Positions 11,294-23,137 of a stretch of DNA of 64,000 nucleotides are shown here, piece after piece; position 1 is the stretch's first letter; every line of letters begins with the position of its first letter. Made by a program: the position numbers and the translations under genes. Origin of the DNA: Anthostomella pinea (lineage: Eukaryota; Ascomycota; Sordariomycetes; Xylariales; Xylariaceae); contig CAUWAG010000004.1 of assembly GCA_963556695.1 (NCBI GenBank), positions 1,922,001 to 1,986,000 of the forward strand. Reading direction: 5' to 3'. The notes below the pieces were generated by a model. The model was not told the DNA's origin. It did not search any database and saw only the letters and a program-made list of their open reading frames with translations.

Positions 11294-12969
11294 TCAAGAC
11301 GAAAACTTATGATACTGCGTCATCGCCCCCCAAGCTCCCACGAGCACAAGCAGCCAGCGCGCCAACGCACCTTTAACAGAAGGCCCACCGAGCCCAAGCA
11401 CCATCCACAGCCAGTAACCCAAACCACTACCAGAGGTCTTCCTGCCGTCGCGGTCGAAGTCGGGTTTGGCGGCATTCATCCACTGGAACTGCTTGAAGTC
11501 GCCCGGCGAGTGCGGCAGGTACCGCACGCGCAGCAGCTTGTCCATCCAGCCGGGCGTCGTCACCATGGTGCGCTGGTGCGTGAAGCAGTCGAAGCCCGCC
11601 TTGCCGTGGTACGAGCCCGTGCCGGACTCGCCGACGCCGCCGAAGGGGAGCGTGGACACGCAGCCGTGCATGAAGCTGTCGTTGATGCTGGCGCCGCCGG
11701 AGGTTACTTGGTTGATGACTGGGAGGGGGTTAGATATTTGACTAAACGTAAGGTGTAGGTGTCTAGACAATAAGGGTAGAGAAACTTACTTTGCTCGTTT
11801 TCAGCCTTCGAACCGAACGTCATGAGCGACAACGGCGTCGGATCAACGGTATTCATAGTCTTGATCGCCTCGTCCAGGTCATCGTACGGCAGGATGGCCC
11901 AGATGGGCCCGAAGGACTCCTCGGCCATCATGGGGTCGTCGACCGAGTCGACCAGCACGGCCGTGGGCGAGATGAAGCGGTCGGCGCGGTCGAGCTCGCC
12001 GCCCATGACGATCCTGCCCTTTGTGGTATCGAGCATCTTCTTCATGCGGTCCCACTGGCGCTCGTTGACGACGCGAGCGTAGTCCGGGCTGGCCTGGCAG
12101 CCCTGCGGGAAGAACTCCTTGTACGTCGCGTTGATGCACTTGATGAAGTCGTCGACGACGTCGCGCTCGACCAGCACGTAGTTGTGCGACATGCACACCT
12201 GGCCCGCGTTGAGCGTCTTGCCCCACATCAGCCGGCGCGCCGCGAGCGCCAGGTCCGAGGACCGCGAGACGAAGGCCGGGTTGCGGCCCCCGAGCTCGAG
12301 CGTCACGGGCGTGAGCGTCTCGGCGGCCTTCCTCGCGACGATCTTGGCGACGGTGAGGCCGCCCGTGTAGAAGATCTTGGCCCACTTCTCGTTCAGGAGG
12401 GCGGCCGTCTCGGGGATCATGCCGTTGACGACGGAGAAGGCTGTCGGGTCGAGGTACTTCTCTATCATCTCCTTCATAACCATGGCCGTCGCGGGTGCGC
12501 TCTCCGAGGGCTTGATGACGGCTGTGCATCCGGCTGATATGGCACCGATCAAGGGGCAGATGTTCAGCATGAGGGGGAAGTTGTACGGCCCGATGATGAG
12601 GGCCGTGCCGAGGGGCTCCTTTCTGAGGCGCGGCTTCAAGGCCGTGAAAGTCAGCGGGTAGTCCAGGTTCGTGTCGTCCTTAGCCCAGGCCTTGAGCTTC
12701 TTGATGGTGTTGTTCAGGTCGGAGATGGTGTAGTTGATCTCAGAGAGCAGCGCATCGTGGCCTGGTTTGTTCAGGTCCTGCTTCAGCGCGGCTTGGAGCT
12801 TCTCGGTGTAGTCTGTGAGCCCCCACCACAGTTTGCGCAGCTGCACCAGACGCCATTCGACGTCCTTCGTCTTCTGCGACGCGTATGAGCTGCGGGCTGA
12901 AGCGGCTATCTTGGGGATGCTGTCCAGTGGTGTTGCCTCGAAGGCTGGGATCTTGATGTCGGACGTCAT
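11294..12969 (-). CDS. Fatty-aldehyde / beta-apo-4'-carotenal dehydrogenase (ALDH class 3, YLO-1-like)
   Basis: Two minus-strand exons, 12969-11790 and 11718-11294, give 534 aa. The intron (11719-11789, 71 bp) starts GTAAGT and ends CCAG; splicing yields ENEQ-IINQVTSGG. ALDH hallmarks are visible: GPYNFP (127-132), the general-base Glu in LELGG (E225) and the catalytic Cys in GQVCMS (C259), then SFGPI and FGGVGESGTG. A hydrophobic C-terminal segment (LGYWLWMVLGLGG plus WLLVLVGAWG) predicts a membrane tail, as in ALDH3A2/Hfd1-type enzymes. These oxidise long-chain aldehydes with NAD(P)+. In Neurospora the YLO-1 member of this family makes neurosporaxanthin from apocarotenal, but family membership alone does not fix the substrate. 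Start Met is MTSDIK at 12969; an upstream in-frame Met near 13077 is less likely. Confidence 0.9.
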
Positions 12970-14263
12970 GGTTGAAGAAGTGCGGGAGTAGCCGAGTGGT
13001 GATGACGGTTTAGCGATCTGCAGGGACGTGGCACAATGTAGCTTTATAACCAGCCAAGTTACGGTTCTCACGGGCACAAGTAAGAAAGTGATATGGAATC
13101 ACGGATGAATTGAGAATTGGGCGAGTGAGATTTGCGATTGGTTATTTGGGGATGAACAATACGACGTCGAATGACTCGTGAAGAATTGTTCGCTTGATAT
13201 GAATGAGGTATGAATGAGGTTGAGTGGGACGGGAGGACAGAGCTCGAGCTCGGATGGCGGAAATGTCAGGCAGGCAAGACGAAAAAGAAACGACAACCCT
13301 GTTGCCGAGTTCGAGAAGGTCTTTCTGACCTCGGGGGAATCCTTCGAAGACTTGACGAAGAGATCAGGGGGGGATACAAGGATGAGGAGAAGCGATCAAG
13401 CTATGGCTGAATGAATTGTCACGCCGCATAGGCGTGTCGCATAGCTGGCTAGCTTCGCAGCTTCGGTCGCATTCGCCTCTTCAGACTTCTTGGATGTTGC
13501 CAAGCACCAGGGGTTACCTTAGTGATCGACGCAAGCCGAGGCTCCGCGGACTCGGGGCGACGTCAACTCCATCTCATTCTCCAGACTAGTGAGTGAGTTG
13601 AAGTCGTGAGGGGCAACATGATTCACCCATCGGACATATGATGAGCCGTGTATGTGCCTTGGCAACTTGCCTTTTCGGGTTGGAACACTCATCGATGCCT
13701 GCATATGGGATGATATGAGATGGATGCGGGTTGATGCTCAAACCGACCTCAACACCATCTGTTCGAAGTGACTATACGAGACCCTTTAGTTACCCATTAG
13801 TACCGCCAAATAAGCAGTTGACGAATGTCAAGACCTGCAAAGCACGGGGGCACATAAACTGATAATAGATGAAGCTTGCAGAGTAGTAGTTGAAGGTCAC
13901 CAATACAAAACAAGCAGGTATGTGAGACATGCATTCAGCAGCAATGAGAGCAAGCAATTGTTGCGTTAGCGTATGTCTGGTGTCTGGTGTCTGGTTTATC
14001 GCAATGATAGTGCACCAGCCACAACGACGGCTACCTACCAGCCTTATATCAGCCACAAACCACGAGCCAAGATATTCAGGCTCTGGTTTGCCCTAGCTGT
14101 GACCCGCTTTTGTGCCTTTTGCGATGCACCAAAAAGTTGCAGCGCAAAATGCCCCTCGAACTTTTTCCAAGACCACCATTTTCCCCAGCTCCAGTCACCC
14201 AAACCAACCACACAGGCGTAGGATTAAATCTCTTTGCGTCCTCAACAATCCTCATCAGCAGCA
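12970..14263. promoter_or_regulatory. Divergent intergenic region, aldehyde dehydrogenase / RPL22
   Basis: About 1.3 kb with no gene. It must hold the promoter of the dehydrogenase on the left and the ribosomal protein promoter on the right. A triplicated GTCTGGT-type run lies at about 13976-13996. Confidence 0.4.
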
Positions 14264-14882
14264 ATGGCTCCCCAGACAGTACGTACAACATGACACCGCT
14301 TTGCTGTTGGCCCAGTCTTTCTGGCTCCCACCAGCGAGATCATGGCGTGATGCAGTAGGCTAAGGTCAATCTCCAACTTGTAGAAGAAATCCGGCAAGCC
14401 GGCCAAGACGACGAAGAAGGTAAGCAGCTCCCTCTCCCCGCAATTGGCATTGACTCAGTCGTGATGGGGATGGCTCACACAGTCTCTCCAGTTCGTCATC
14501 AACGCCCAGCAACCCGCCAGCGACAAGATCTTCGACACCGCCGCCTTCGAGAAGTTCCTCCAGGACAAGATCAAGGTTGACGGCCGCGTCGGTAACCTCG
14601 GCGAGACCATTGTCATCAAGCAAGCTGGCGAGGGCAAGGTCGAGATCACTGCCCACAACGAGCTCTCCGGCCGATACCTCAAGTACCTGTGGGGTTTCCC
14701 CGTCAACCGCACATTGGCCTTTGCCCGAGACTTGATTGCTGACCTTTCCATACAGGACCAAGAAGTTCTTGAAGAAGCAGCAGCTCCGTGACTGGCTGCG
14801 CGTGGTCTCTACCTCTAAGGGAGTGTACGAGCTCAAGTTCTTCAACGTCGTTAACGACGAGGCCGACGACGACGACGAGTAA
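14264..14882 (+). CDS. RPL22: 60S ribosomal protein L22 (eL22)
   Basis: Four exons: 14264-14278, 14384-14419, 14492-14688 and 14756-14882, encoding 124 aa. The tiny first exon encodes only MAPQT, a common arrangement in fungal ribosomal protein genes. Exon 2 gives a Lys-rich linker, exon 3 the core ([34 protein letters not shown]) and exon 4 [17 protein letters not shown] with an acidic C-terminus. The introns are GT-AG; the third uses a weak GTGGGG donor but has a GCTGAC branch-like site and a TACAG acceptor, and only this choice keeps the family sequence KYL-TKK. eL22 is a non-essential component of the large ribosomal subunit near the polypeptide exit region. Confidence 0.95.
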
Positions 14883-15143
14883 ACGTGCCAAAAGAGACGA
14901 TGGATATTGACGGGCAACGACGACATTTGTGCATGGACTTTGCATAGGACAAGGACAGGCGCTTCTGTGTTACATACCGAAATAGACTCAGACTCAGACA
15001 ATGAGATTCTGCTGCTGCGATGAATCAAAACTCCATTCTCTCTGGCTATGATTGAATGGCGATGCTCTGTGCCGACTACACTCTAATACGTTTCGCTGTC
15101 TATGTGCCGATCTATTTGTACATGTGATGCTCTCTATCGATCT

Positions 15144-16246
15144 TCAAGGCAAAGCCCTCATAACGCCCTCAAATGCTACAAGCGCCATCGCATTCGCCGG
15201 AAATGCTCTCAAAAAGCAAGGCACAAATCCTCTCCAGTATCCCTTTATACCAGCCTCCCTATACACAGCTTTTGCAGCCTGGCCCCAGCTCCGAAACCTC
15301 GGCGTCCCATCCTTCAACTCGCCGCCCATCGGATCGGTCATGATGCGCTGCTTGACAACGTCGCTCGGATAGCTCGTCAGCCAGAAGACCTGGGCGCTCA
15401 CGCCGCCAGCCCAGAAGTTGATGGCCGGGGCGCTCAGCGACGTCCTGTCGCGCAGCAGGCGCGTGAAGACGTCGTACGACCCCCACCAGAAGAAGAAGAA
15501 CGACCTGAACAGCAGCGTGGCGGCCAGCCCCTTGTACACCCCTCGTATCCCGTGCGCGCCGTAGATCTTGCGCACACAATCTAAAGGGCCCGAGTACAGG
15601 CGATCGGCCTTAAGCGCCGAGTACTGGATCTGCAGGCGCGCCTTGACGTGCTCGACGGGGGCGGCGATGAAGCTGACGGTGGCGCCGGCCATGACGCCGG
15701 CGAGGCCGTGGCCGAACGAGGGGAGGTGCGCGGCGGCGTGCGAGGTCGCGGCGATGGGGCCCTCGGTCGCGGGATTGGGTTCGGACGGGTGCGCGGGCGG
15801 GTGTTTCACGAAGACGTGTTCGGCTAGCAGACGCCGGTAGATGGTCAGCGTGCCCAGCATCAGCGAGTCCATGAACACCCAGCCCACGAGCGGCGGGCTC
15901 GCGCCCTTGTATAGACCCCGGACGCCCTCGTTGCGCACGGTTTGGAGCAGGCATTGCAGGGGCCCGGCGAAGCGCGAGGGGTCGGTGGTTTGGAGGCGCA
16001 CTTTGATCGTGTCGAAGGGGTGGCCGACTGTTTGGTTCGCACGGTATGGTTAGCGAGCGTTCTATCTGGTTAAGGGGTTGCTTGCTGCTTGCGCGCGCGG
16101 GAGAGGGGGTAGGGTGGCTCACCACTTAGCTTCGCGATGCCGCTGAAGACGCCGCCGACGAAGCCCTTGTAGTCTTTGCTGCCGCCGCTGGCCTTGGCCG
16201 GTGCTGGCGGCATTGGCATCTGCGTCTGCTTCTGGTCGGCCGCCAT
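15144..16246 (-). CDS. Mitochondrial carrier family protein (SLC25, YMC-like)
   Basis: Two minus-strand exons, 16246-16123 and 16027-15144, give 335 aa. The 95-bp intron (GTGAGC...CAG) splits the Val codon before the first carrier signature. The three repeats each carry a Px[DE]xx[KR] motif: HPFDTIK (about 43-49), APVEHVK (middle) and YPSDVVK (third). Glycine-rich partner motifs follow, e.g. GVRGLYKGASPPL and GVYKGLAATL. Carriers of this type exchange metabolites across the inner mitochondrial membrane. The middle repeat PVEHVKARLQ resembles the YMC1/YMC2 group more than the acylcarnitine carriers, but substrate cannot be settled from sequence. A Pro/Ala-rich 25-residue insert (HPPAHPSEPNPATEG) lies between repeats 1 and 2. 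Start Met at 16246 lies just before a short polar N-terminus. Confidence 0.88.
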
Positions 16247-16698
16247 GGTTGTATGGGCTACATCGAAGGAATGCGACTGGTCGACCGGACAGCGAAGGTG
16301 ATATGCCGCGACTGCTGGATGTGCGCGGCTTTAGTCATCGTGTGAAATTGGAAAAAACGACTGATGACCGCAACATATGGATCGTGGACAGCGAGCTCCG
16401 CTACACTCGGACTTTACGGAGCTAGTGCCGAGATCGGCACCAGCGCGGGCTGCCATGCCCGGTCAGCTTCAGGCCGTTTCAATGTCCATTACGTAGGTAG
16501 AGGGCGTACAAGCCCTGCCTTCAATCAATTTATTAGAGAAATCTCCCTTGATGTTGTCCGAGGACCGAAGTGTCTCTCATCCTGTTACGGAGATAGTCAA
16601 GCCCTCGTAACTCCTATCTGCTAGCTATCTGCTAATAGCTACCCAGTCACCGTAATTGTCAGGCACTTGGGTTCGTCGGCTAATCGTAGCCCCTGAAC
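16247..16698. other. Intergenic, no gene recognised
   Basis: This holds the 5' region of the mitochondrial carrier gene. A short direct duplication of GCTAGCTATCTGCTAATAGCTA lies near 16620-16641. No other structure seen. Confidence 0.4.
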
Positions 16699-17349
16699 TC
16701 ATGGATCCCAATCCTCAAGGAGCCCCATCACGCCTTGCCCCCCACGACGCTGTCGCCCGTGCCGCAGCTTCCCGTAATGCACGACCTCAACCGCAAAGTA
16801 AGCCGCGCCAGCGTCCCTCGCAAGCTCCACCACGCTCTCACAGCAGTCGGGCCACGGCCCCTCCAGGTAAGCCGGGTCGTACTCATCACTGTCACTGCCG
16901 TCATACTTGACAAGCATGACGGTCGGGACCGAAGCCGTTGCGGGGCCGGCGAGACGCCTCATCGAACCCTCGATGGAGATATCCCAGTCGCTGTAGTGCG
17001 TATTAGTCCCCAGGGCGGCCTCGATGGCTTGGGACCTGGGATCTTGTTCTAGTGTCGCCAGTGCTTTTAGCGAAGGAGATGCCTTGCCGTGAGCCCTGCG
17101 CTGCCCGTCCCAGTTGGAGGACCAGGGCTCGAGGCGTGGGTAGCATACGCGCCGCTCGCTCTTGTCTACGTGAGGGAGGATCTCGGCGCTCGTCCACGCC
17201 TCGCGGCGGCTTTGGGGAGGCGCAGGGTGTGCGCTGAAGGGGGGAGGCGGTCGCTGAAGTCGTCTAGGCGCAGGGTGCACGCTGACGGGGGGAGGTTTTG
17301 GCAGAAGTCCCGGACGTAGTTTCCATAAGAAAGGCAACTTATCGGGCAT
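16699..17349 (-). CDS. Hypothetical 216-aa protein
   Basis: An open minus-strand frame from Met at 17349 to a stop at 16699. The N-terminal ~50 residues are Pro-rich and basic (PKPPPVSVHPAPRRLQRPPPP), with two imperfect copies of a P-P-x-S-x-H-P-A-P unit. The second half has an ordered look: EAALGTNTHYSDWDISIEGS, VMLVKYDGSDSDEYDP and AAYFAVEVVHYGKLRHG. No signal peptide or membrane segment. I do not recognise the family. The absence of stops and the compositional shift from a disordered head to a mixed C-terminal half support a real gene. Confidence 0.5.
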   Translation of the reverse strand: MPDKLPFLWKLRPGLLPKPPPVSVHPAPRRLQRPPPPFSAHPAPPQSRREAWTSAEILPHVDKSERRVCYPRLEPWSSNWDGQRRAHGKASPSLKALATLEQDPRSQAIEAALGTNTHYSDWDISIEGSMRRLAGPATASVPTVMLVKYDGSDSDEYDPAYLEGPWPDCCESVVELARDAGAAYFAVEVVHYGKLRHGRQRRGGQGVMGLLEDWDP

Positions 17350-17892
17350 GGTTGCTGGTTGGCCGGCTCTAAACTGCTCTGTTGGTGGCTAGTTGTCTAG
17401 GCTTCAGGCCTATGATTGCACATGCCCTCGAACCCTCTCGCAGAACTGGAGAAGAGTCAAATGCCGGGGACCGTTGGTTGGTTGCGTTCTGCAGTCTTGC
17501 CGACGCAAGCGGAACTGGTTGGTCGTTGTTGTTGTTGGTGGTGGAGGAGTGTTTAAAGAGCCGCAACACCAGGCCAGCCAATTCTTCTTTGTTCTCCAAG
17601 GGGAGAATGTGCCACCTTACGTCTGCTTTACGAGCGACTGGTATTACATTGACACTTAGACCTTTCGCCTTCATTCTACTTGGAAATGTCGCGCACCCAG
17701 TATGATCTGAATTGGTCACTTTGCCGCAGGAGGCTCCAGAACCACGAGGCACATTAGTAATGTGAAGCGTTACCAGGTGGTGATCACGGGTCAGGATTAT
17801 TTATCGAGTATTATGAAGATCTAGTATCTCATTTTGCGGCTAACTCGATATTTACTTGGGTATGCAGTGGTGATCTTCCTGCAAGGGGTTTC
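17350..17892. other. Intergenic, no gene recognised
   Basis: It lies between two minus-strand ORFs. Frames at 17369-17752 (minus) have no domain signal. Confidence 0.35.
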
Positions 17893-18411
17893 TCATTTCT
17901 GTGCCTCCCCTGCGTTTTCCCTGGCCCATGCCTCGTTCCACTTCTCCACTGCTTTCTCATCATCTTTCCGCAGACTGAGCTTGTGTCGCCGTCCGGGAAT
18001 TGGAGGTCAATTATCTTTGGGATTATGAAGTGCATGTTGCTGGGGAATGTGACCAAGTACTTCCGGGGGTCGCAGACGTACGCTGGACCTTCTTCGTCCT
18101 TGCCCTCCCATTTCGGAGGCAGGAACGAGTCAATAGCATCTTTGACGTTCGCCTCGCACCTATCGAAAGTGGCCTTGCTGATCTTGCGGAGGTCCTGCTT
18201 CCAATGGATGGACAGTACGTGTAGTCTGTACTTATTTTGCAGTCCCGTTAGTAACAAGGGGATGATGCTGTCGATGTTGCCTGCGGTCAAAGGGTCGGGT
18301 GCCTTCGATGGTAGAACAGCGACTGGTACAGAAACGCTGGAAGCCTTTAGCTCTTCCTCAATTTTGGACTTGATACGTTGTATAAATTCTTCGAAATATG
18401 TAGACGAAAGC
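17893..18411 (-). pseudogene. Hypothetical protein gene with apparent frameshift
   Basis: Starting at Met 18411 the frame gives a helical-looking protein (YFEEFIQRIKSKIEEELKAS, ...LLLTGLQNKYRLHVLSIHW, KATFDRCEANVKDAIDSFLPP). Near 18000 (after KIIDLQFP) the open frame continues as an implausible basic tail to 17829, while the neighbouring frame continues naturally as RKDDEKAVEKWNEAWAREN and stops at 17893. The likely cause is a 1-base indel or an overlooked splice site. I cannot tell a disabled gene from a sequencing error. No known family recognised. Confidence 0.45.
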
Positions 18412-18499
18412 ATGGCGACGGATTCTGGGCAGGTTTTCGACGATAGGGGGTGTGTTCTCGAGTGCAGATTCCTCCCGACGAAGGGCTGAATCAGTTGCA

Positions 18500-21277
18500 T
18501 TTAAATTTTCTCGAACACCACTGTCCTCCCCCTCATATAGTTGGGTTGGCATTGCGTACAATCATACGTTGGCCCGAATTCCTGAGACCTCTGGGGCCCA
18601 CCGACAACCGCGCCAACATATAACGGGTTCTTTGTTCACGGAAACTTGACAACCAACACCAATGTATCCCAAGACTGTAGGTTCACAATCGTTCCTTTGT
18701 GCTATGCAGCACAAGGCATTCCCAACCAAGTCGATAGTTTGGAGTTGGCCCGCAATGAACCCTCATCACCCGGAATGGATTTCTTTGCCTGTTGCGAAAT
18801 AAGAAGAGCTGCAACATCGGCCACAGACCTGCTGCATGTCCGCAGAGCCAGTACAGTCTGATTCCCATGGGATTATACCCTCCGGAAAGCCACGGACCTT
18901 CCAGACCATCCTGCCACGTACGTACACCGTAGAAGTCAAGGCCTTCTTCCCTCAGTAATGCGTCGACTGTCCTGGATTTTGGTCAAATACAGTTTCCGTT
19001 CGCGCTTTTCTTCCTTAGAACCTTTCGCATCATCGCGCATGAGCCTTTCCTTGATTTCTCTTGAAAACCATCATGCCACTTGTATCTCAATGGCACATGT
19101 GAACGGGAGACAGGAACTGAATTCTCTACCAGAAAACAAACTAGAAAGATGTTCTCAGCTTTATGCAAGTCTCCGCAGGTCATAACTTGGATTGTATGAC
19201 GGGCTGACTGTCAGTTAAATTGTGTGGTAGGAACGCCACAAGAATGTGAACAACATCTGGGCAAAGCTCTCTTGATGAACTCTATCCATCAGCCAAGAGA
19301 GGTTATTATCCTCTTGTTTTTTTTTTGGGATGTTCTACATGCGAACGATTCGAACCAGCTCCCAACCCACCAGAGGAAAAAAGAGACAGACGGTAGCCCG
19401 CACCTTATTATTCACGCGCTCTTATCCAAAGTATAGGAAGATGGAATTGAATTTTACACTTGCGCATACCGATATGGTCCCCAACTAGATGAATAACTTG
19501 TAGTCCTAATAAGCATTGCCACGTGCCTTGGCATGCCTCTTGGCTTTCGATCGTGAATCTTGACGTCTTTGCTACAGCCACTAATTCATTGATCTCCTCG
19601 TGATGTGGTCTTAACAAGCATTGCCACGTGCCTTGGCATGGATCTTGGCTTGGGATCGTGAGTCTTGACTTCTTGGCTACATCCACTCACTTATGGACCT
19701 CTTCACGAGGTGTGGATCTTGGACTCGCATTCAACCATTGCGTCTTGAACTCGGGTTGATGGGTCCTGCAGTGGATTTGCTTTCATTTTGCTGGACTCGT
19801 GGCTGAATCGAATCGCTCGCATGCAAAACACCAAAAAAAGCGTGGAACATCAACATAAGCAGTAATATGTAGCCTGTAGCTTAAGACTTTGCTGGGAGAT
19901 AAGATATGTCTTCCATCTTCGATGTCACGATGCGCATCGGTCCGGCTTGCTCCCCGTTGTGGCACCGACCCAGGACTCGACCATCATGCCATCCAATGAC
20001 TTTCCATATAATCAGACACACGCAGGCTGCAAGAGCGCTGGTTATGCTCCATATTTGCTGATACCCTTGGGATTCACTCGACATGTCTACGGCGGTACCC
20101 GTAAGGGACCGGGTCAACTTCCCCGCCATGCCCGTTATCATCGAAGTCTATCAATGGCACCGTAGCATCCCGTAGAAGTATGGCTTTCGTCATTGGGGGT
20201 GTTTGAGCAAGATCTAGGGCAAAGACACCCCCACTATGCGAATTACCTGTCATATCCCCTTTTCGTAAGACACCACTTGTCTGAGCCGCGTTGTTCGCAT
20301 GGGAGAAATCGGCCTATATAATTGCAGAACTTGAAGGGCTGCTCGAGACGGGATGTCTCATTCGATAATGCAACAGCATAGTTTGTGGTCCAATAGCGAC
20401 AATACCCGGATGGACTACAGTAAAAGATCATATTCGAAGAACTTTATTTTCCTACTAAGGTAGGTACACGCAGCTGTTAGTTCAGCCTCCAGGACAAAGT
20501 TGCGACCTTAGTTCAGGGCTCGGACGATTATTTCCCCCCTAGTATGCAGTACACCTGCACCTCCACGTCGCAATGCTTCCGGATACGACCAAGCCCTCGC
20601 TAACAAGCTTGGCGGCGAAACGCTCAGTACTTATACTAGCGCATCTGGGTGGACACTGATATGACTTCGGCTTCCTCTTTCCGACTTCAAGCCCGCTAAT
20701 ACAAGGAGCACAGTTAGAACATATTTGCACACTTTGTTGGCACTACACCATCAGACCACCACCGGACTACTCCATGATTCATTATCACGGAGCTACTCCA
20801 CAACCCCTTCATCAAACGCGCGAGACGGGGTCGCTACCCCATTCACCCCAACTCCCCCCACGGCTCGGGCTGCTTGGCAGCTGCTCGGCCGGTATAGTCC
20901 ACTTGATAACTGGAGTGGTGGAGGACGCTAATGTTTACCAACCTGCACACATGTAAAGCAAAGTCTGCGGACTCTGGCCATTGCCGCCATTGCAACCCCA
21001 GATCTTGAGCACAGTATTCGCCTTGAGGTTCGGCCTTCGGCCGACGTCCGAAGGCAAGGCGGGGAAAGAATTGAGGAGAACGTGAAGCCGAAAGCGAGCG
21101 CCAAGCACCATAACAATACCGCTATAAAGCCGTCTTTCCCGTAGGCTACTCGTTGCTGCACATAATCTCTCTGTCACATCTATCCCGAGAGACGCTGTCG
21201 AGTGCTTTCTTCGACACTCCTGTCGCCCTCGAAGCATAAATTTGTATTTCAACGTCGTTCTAGTCCAAGGCCACAAG
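18500..21277. other. 2.8-kb gene-free interval
   Basis: No supported gene. It contains a direct repeat pair at 19511-19700 (listed separately) and, at its right end, the promoter and 5' UTR of the MFS transporter. Confidence 0.4.
19511..19700. repeat. Two direct repeats, 105-bp period
   Basis: AAGCATTGCCACGTGCC begins at 19511 and again at 19616, and the similarity continues for about 80 bases (CTTGGCATG, CTTGGCTT..GATCGTGA.TCTTGAC, GGCTACA.CCACT). It is an imperfect tandem duplication in intergenic DNA. Each unit contains a CACGTG E-box-type hexamer within GCCACGTGCC. Confidence 0.75.
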
Positions 21278-22964
21278 ATGAAGTTCCGGTTAGGCAACCA
21301 AGCCGCCCAAAGGGATACGCCCAGTGAGGTCTTCAACTGGAAACTCTACTGGGGCTGCTTCGTCTTCGGCATTCTGGGCGCAGGCCGTGGTCTCGATGAA
21401 GGTCTCGTCGGTGGCATGATCACATTGCAAAGCTTCAAGAATGAGTTCCCCTTGGACGAAGGTTCAGCCTCGGAACAAGCCAACCGCGAGTCGAACATCA
21501 CAAGCATGGTCCAGCTGGGCTCCATCGTCGGCGCTCTGCTGGCTTTCCTGCTTTGCGACCGGCTCGGTCGGGTGCGGTCGCTCCAGGTCCTGTGCGTGCT
21601 GTGGCTCGCTGGCTTCATAATCGTGGTCACGAGTTATGGCAGCATCGGCCAGATCCTGGCTGGTCGCTTCATCGCCGGCTTGGGTATTGGTATGACTGTC
21701 GTCGTAGGTCCCACATACCTGGCCGAGACAGCCCCGAGGGCCGTCCGTGGTATGCTTACGAATATCTTCGCCGGCGCTGTCTACCTCGGTGTCATGATAG
21801 CCTATTTCTCAAATTATGGAGCATCGATCAATCTGTCGAACGATTCAAGAAGTCAATGGGTGGCACCGCAGACCGCTCATATCGGATTTGCTGGGTAAGA
21901 TTCTCGCTTCTGATCACCGAACTAAAGACGTCGACTAACATTACTGTAGCATGATCCTCATCTGCTCCTTCACCCTCAGCGAGACTCCTCGCTTTCTCAC
22001 CATAAGGGGCAAACACGAGGAGGCCACCAAGGCCCTGTGTCGCCTCCGACAGCTGCCGGAATCCCACCCATTCATACAAGCGGAACTCGGCGGCATGCGC
22101 GAGCAGCTTGAGCGCGAGCAAGAAGCAACCCACGGCGTCTCCGTGTGGGGAAAGCTTCGTGAGATGTTCATGATCCCCGCCAACCGGTACCGCTTCATGC
22201 TGGGGCTCATGGCGCAGGTTCTCGGCCAGTGGTCGGGTGCCAGTGCCATCACCATCTACGCGAACGAGTTCTTCGGCATCTTGGGCAAGTCGGGCCAATC
22301 CGAGACACTGTTGACGACGTGCATCCTCGGTGTAGTAAAGTTCAGCTCGGCATACCTCTGCGCCTTCTTTTTGATCGACTTCATCGGCCGGCGCCGCTCC
22401 CTGTACGCCGGCATCACCATTCAGACCATCGCCATCGCGTACGTGGCCGGGTACGTCGGGATCGTGGGAACCGACCGCCTCGATGCAGGAAACTTGACCC
22501 CGGCTATGCAGCGCGGAGGCGTTGGGGCTATCGCCATGATCTATATATCAGGCGTCGGCTGGACCATGGGCTGGAACTCGTTCCAATACCTTGTCAACGC
22601 TGAGATCTGGCCGCTAAGGCTCCGAGCACTGGGCTCTTCCATCACGATGTGCCTCCATTTTGTGAACCAGTTTGGAAATACCAAGGCCGTCCCTGAAATG
22701 CTGCTGGCTATGAACAGCTGGGGTTTCTTCACATTCAGCTGTGCCATCGGCCTTGTGGGACTTATTTGGGTGTGGTTCTTTGTTCCTGAACTGTCAGGTG
22801 TCTCGATCGAAAACACCGATGACCTGTTCTCGCTCCCTTGGTACCAGATTGGCCGTCATGGACATAAGTTCGTCCTGAATCAGGAGGGAGCCAGAGCTGT
22901 ACGTCCTGAGAAGGAAGAGAGTGAGGTCGAAGAACACGAGGTGGCGTACAGTCAAAGGGTGTAA
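21278..22964 (+). CDS. MFS sugar-porter family transporter
   Basis: Two exons, 21278-21894 and 21950-22964, give 543 aa. The 55-bp intron has GTAAGA, a GACTAAC branch site and TGTAG. Family landmarks are GCFVFGILGAGRGLDEG in TM1, GRVRSLQ after TM2/3 (variant of the D-R/K-x-G-R-R/K loop motif), RFIAGLGIGM, LAETAPRAVRGML (PESPR-type region precursor) and SETPRFL at the start of exon 2, then DFIGRRRSLYAG in the second half and WLVNAEIWPLRLRA-like VNAEIWPLRLRALG. About 12 hydrophobic segments are present. Sugar porters of this group import hexoses, pentoses, quinate or galacturonate by H+ symport at the plasma membrane; the substrate is unresolved. The C-terminal tail is acidic (EKEESEVEEHE). Confidence 0.9.
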
Positions 22965-23137
22965 ATAGACCGAGATGGGATGGTCTATTGGATACCAAAG
23001 AGTGTAAGCAACTAGGTCTATGATCTCACTCCATATAATGAATCATAACAAGCCGATGAGATTAGTATTTCCTAATCACCCCCCATCAATGCGTCATGTA
23101 ACTTACAAAGCAACCTCAAACCTGTGAAACATATATA

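Noticed and set aside
11791..12537. 248-codon plus-strand frame (Arg/Gly/Asp-rich)
   Set aside because: Antisense to the aldehyde dehydrogenase exon; biased composition, no domain.
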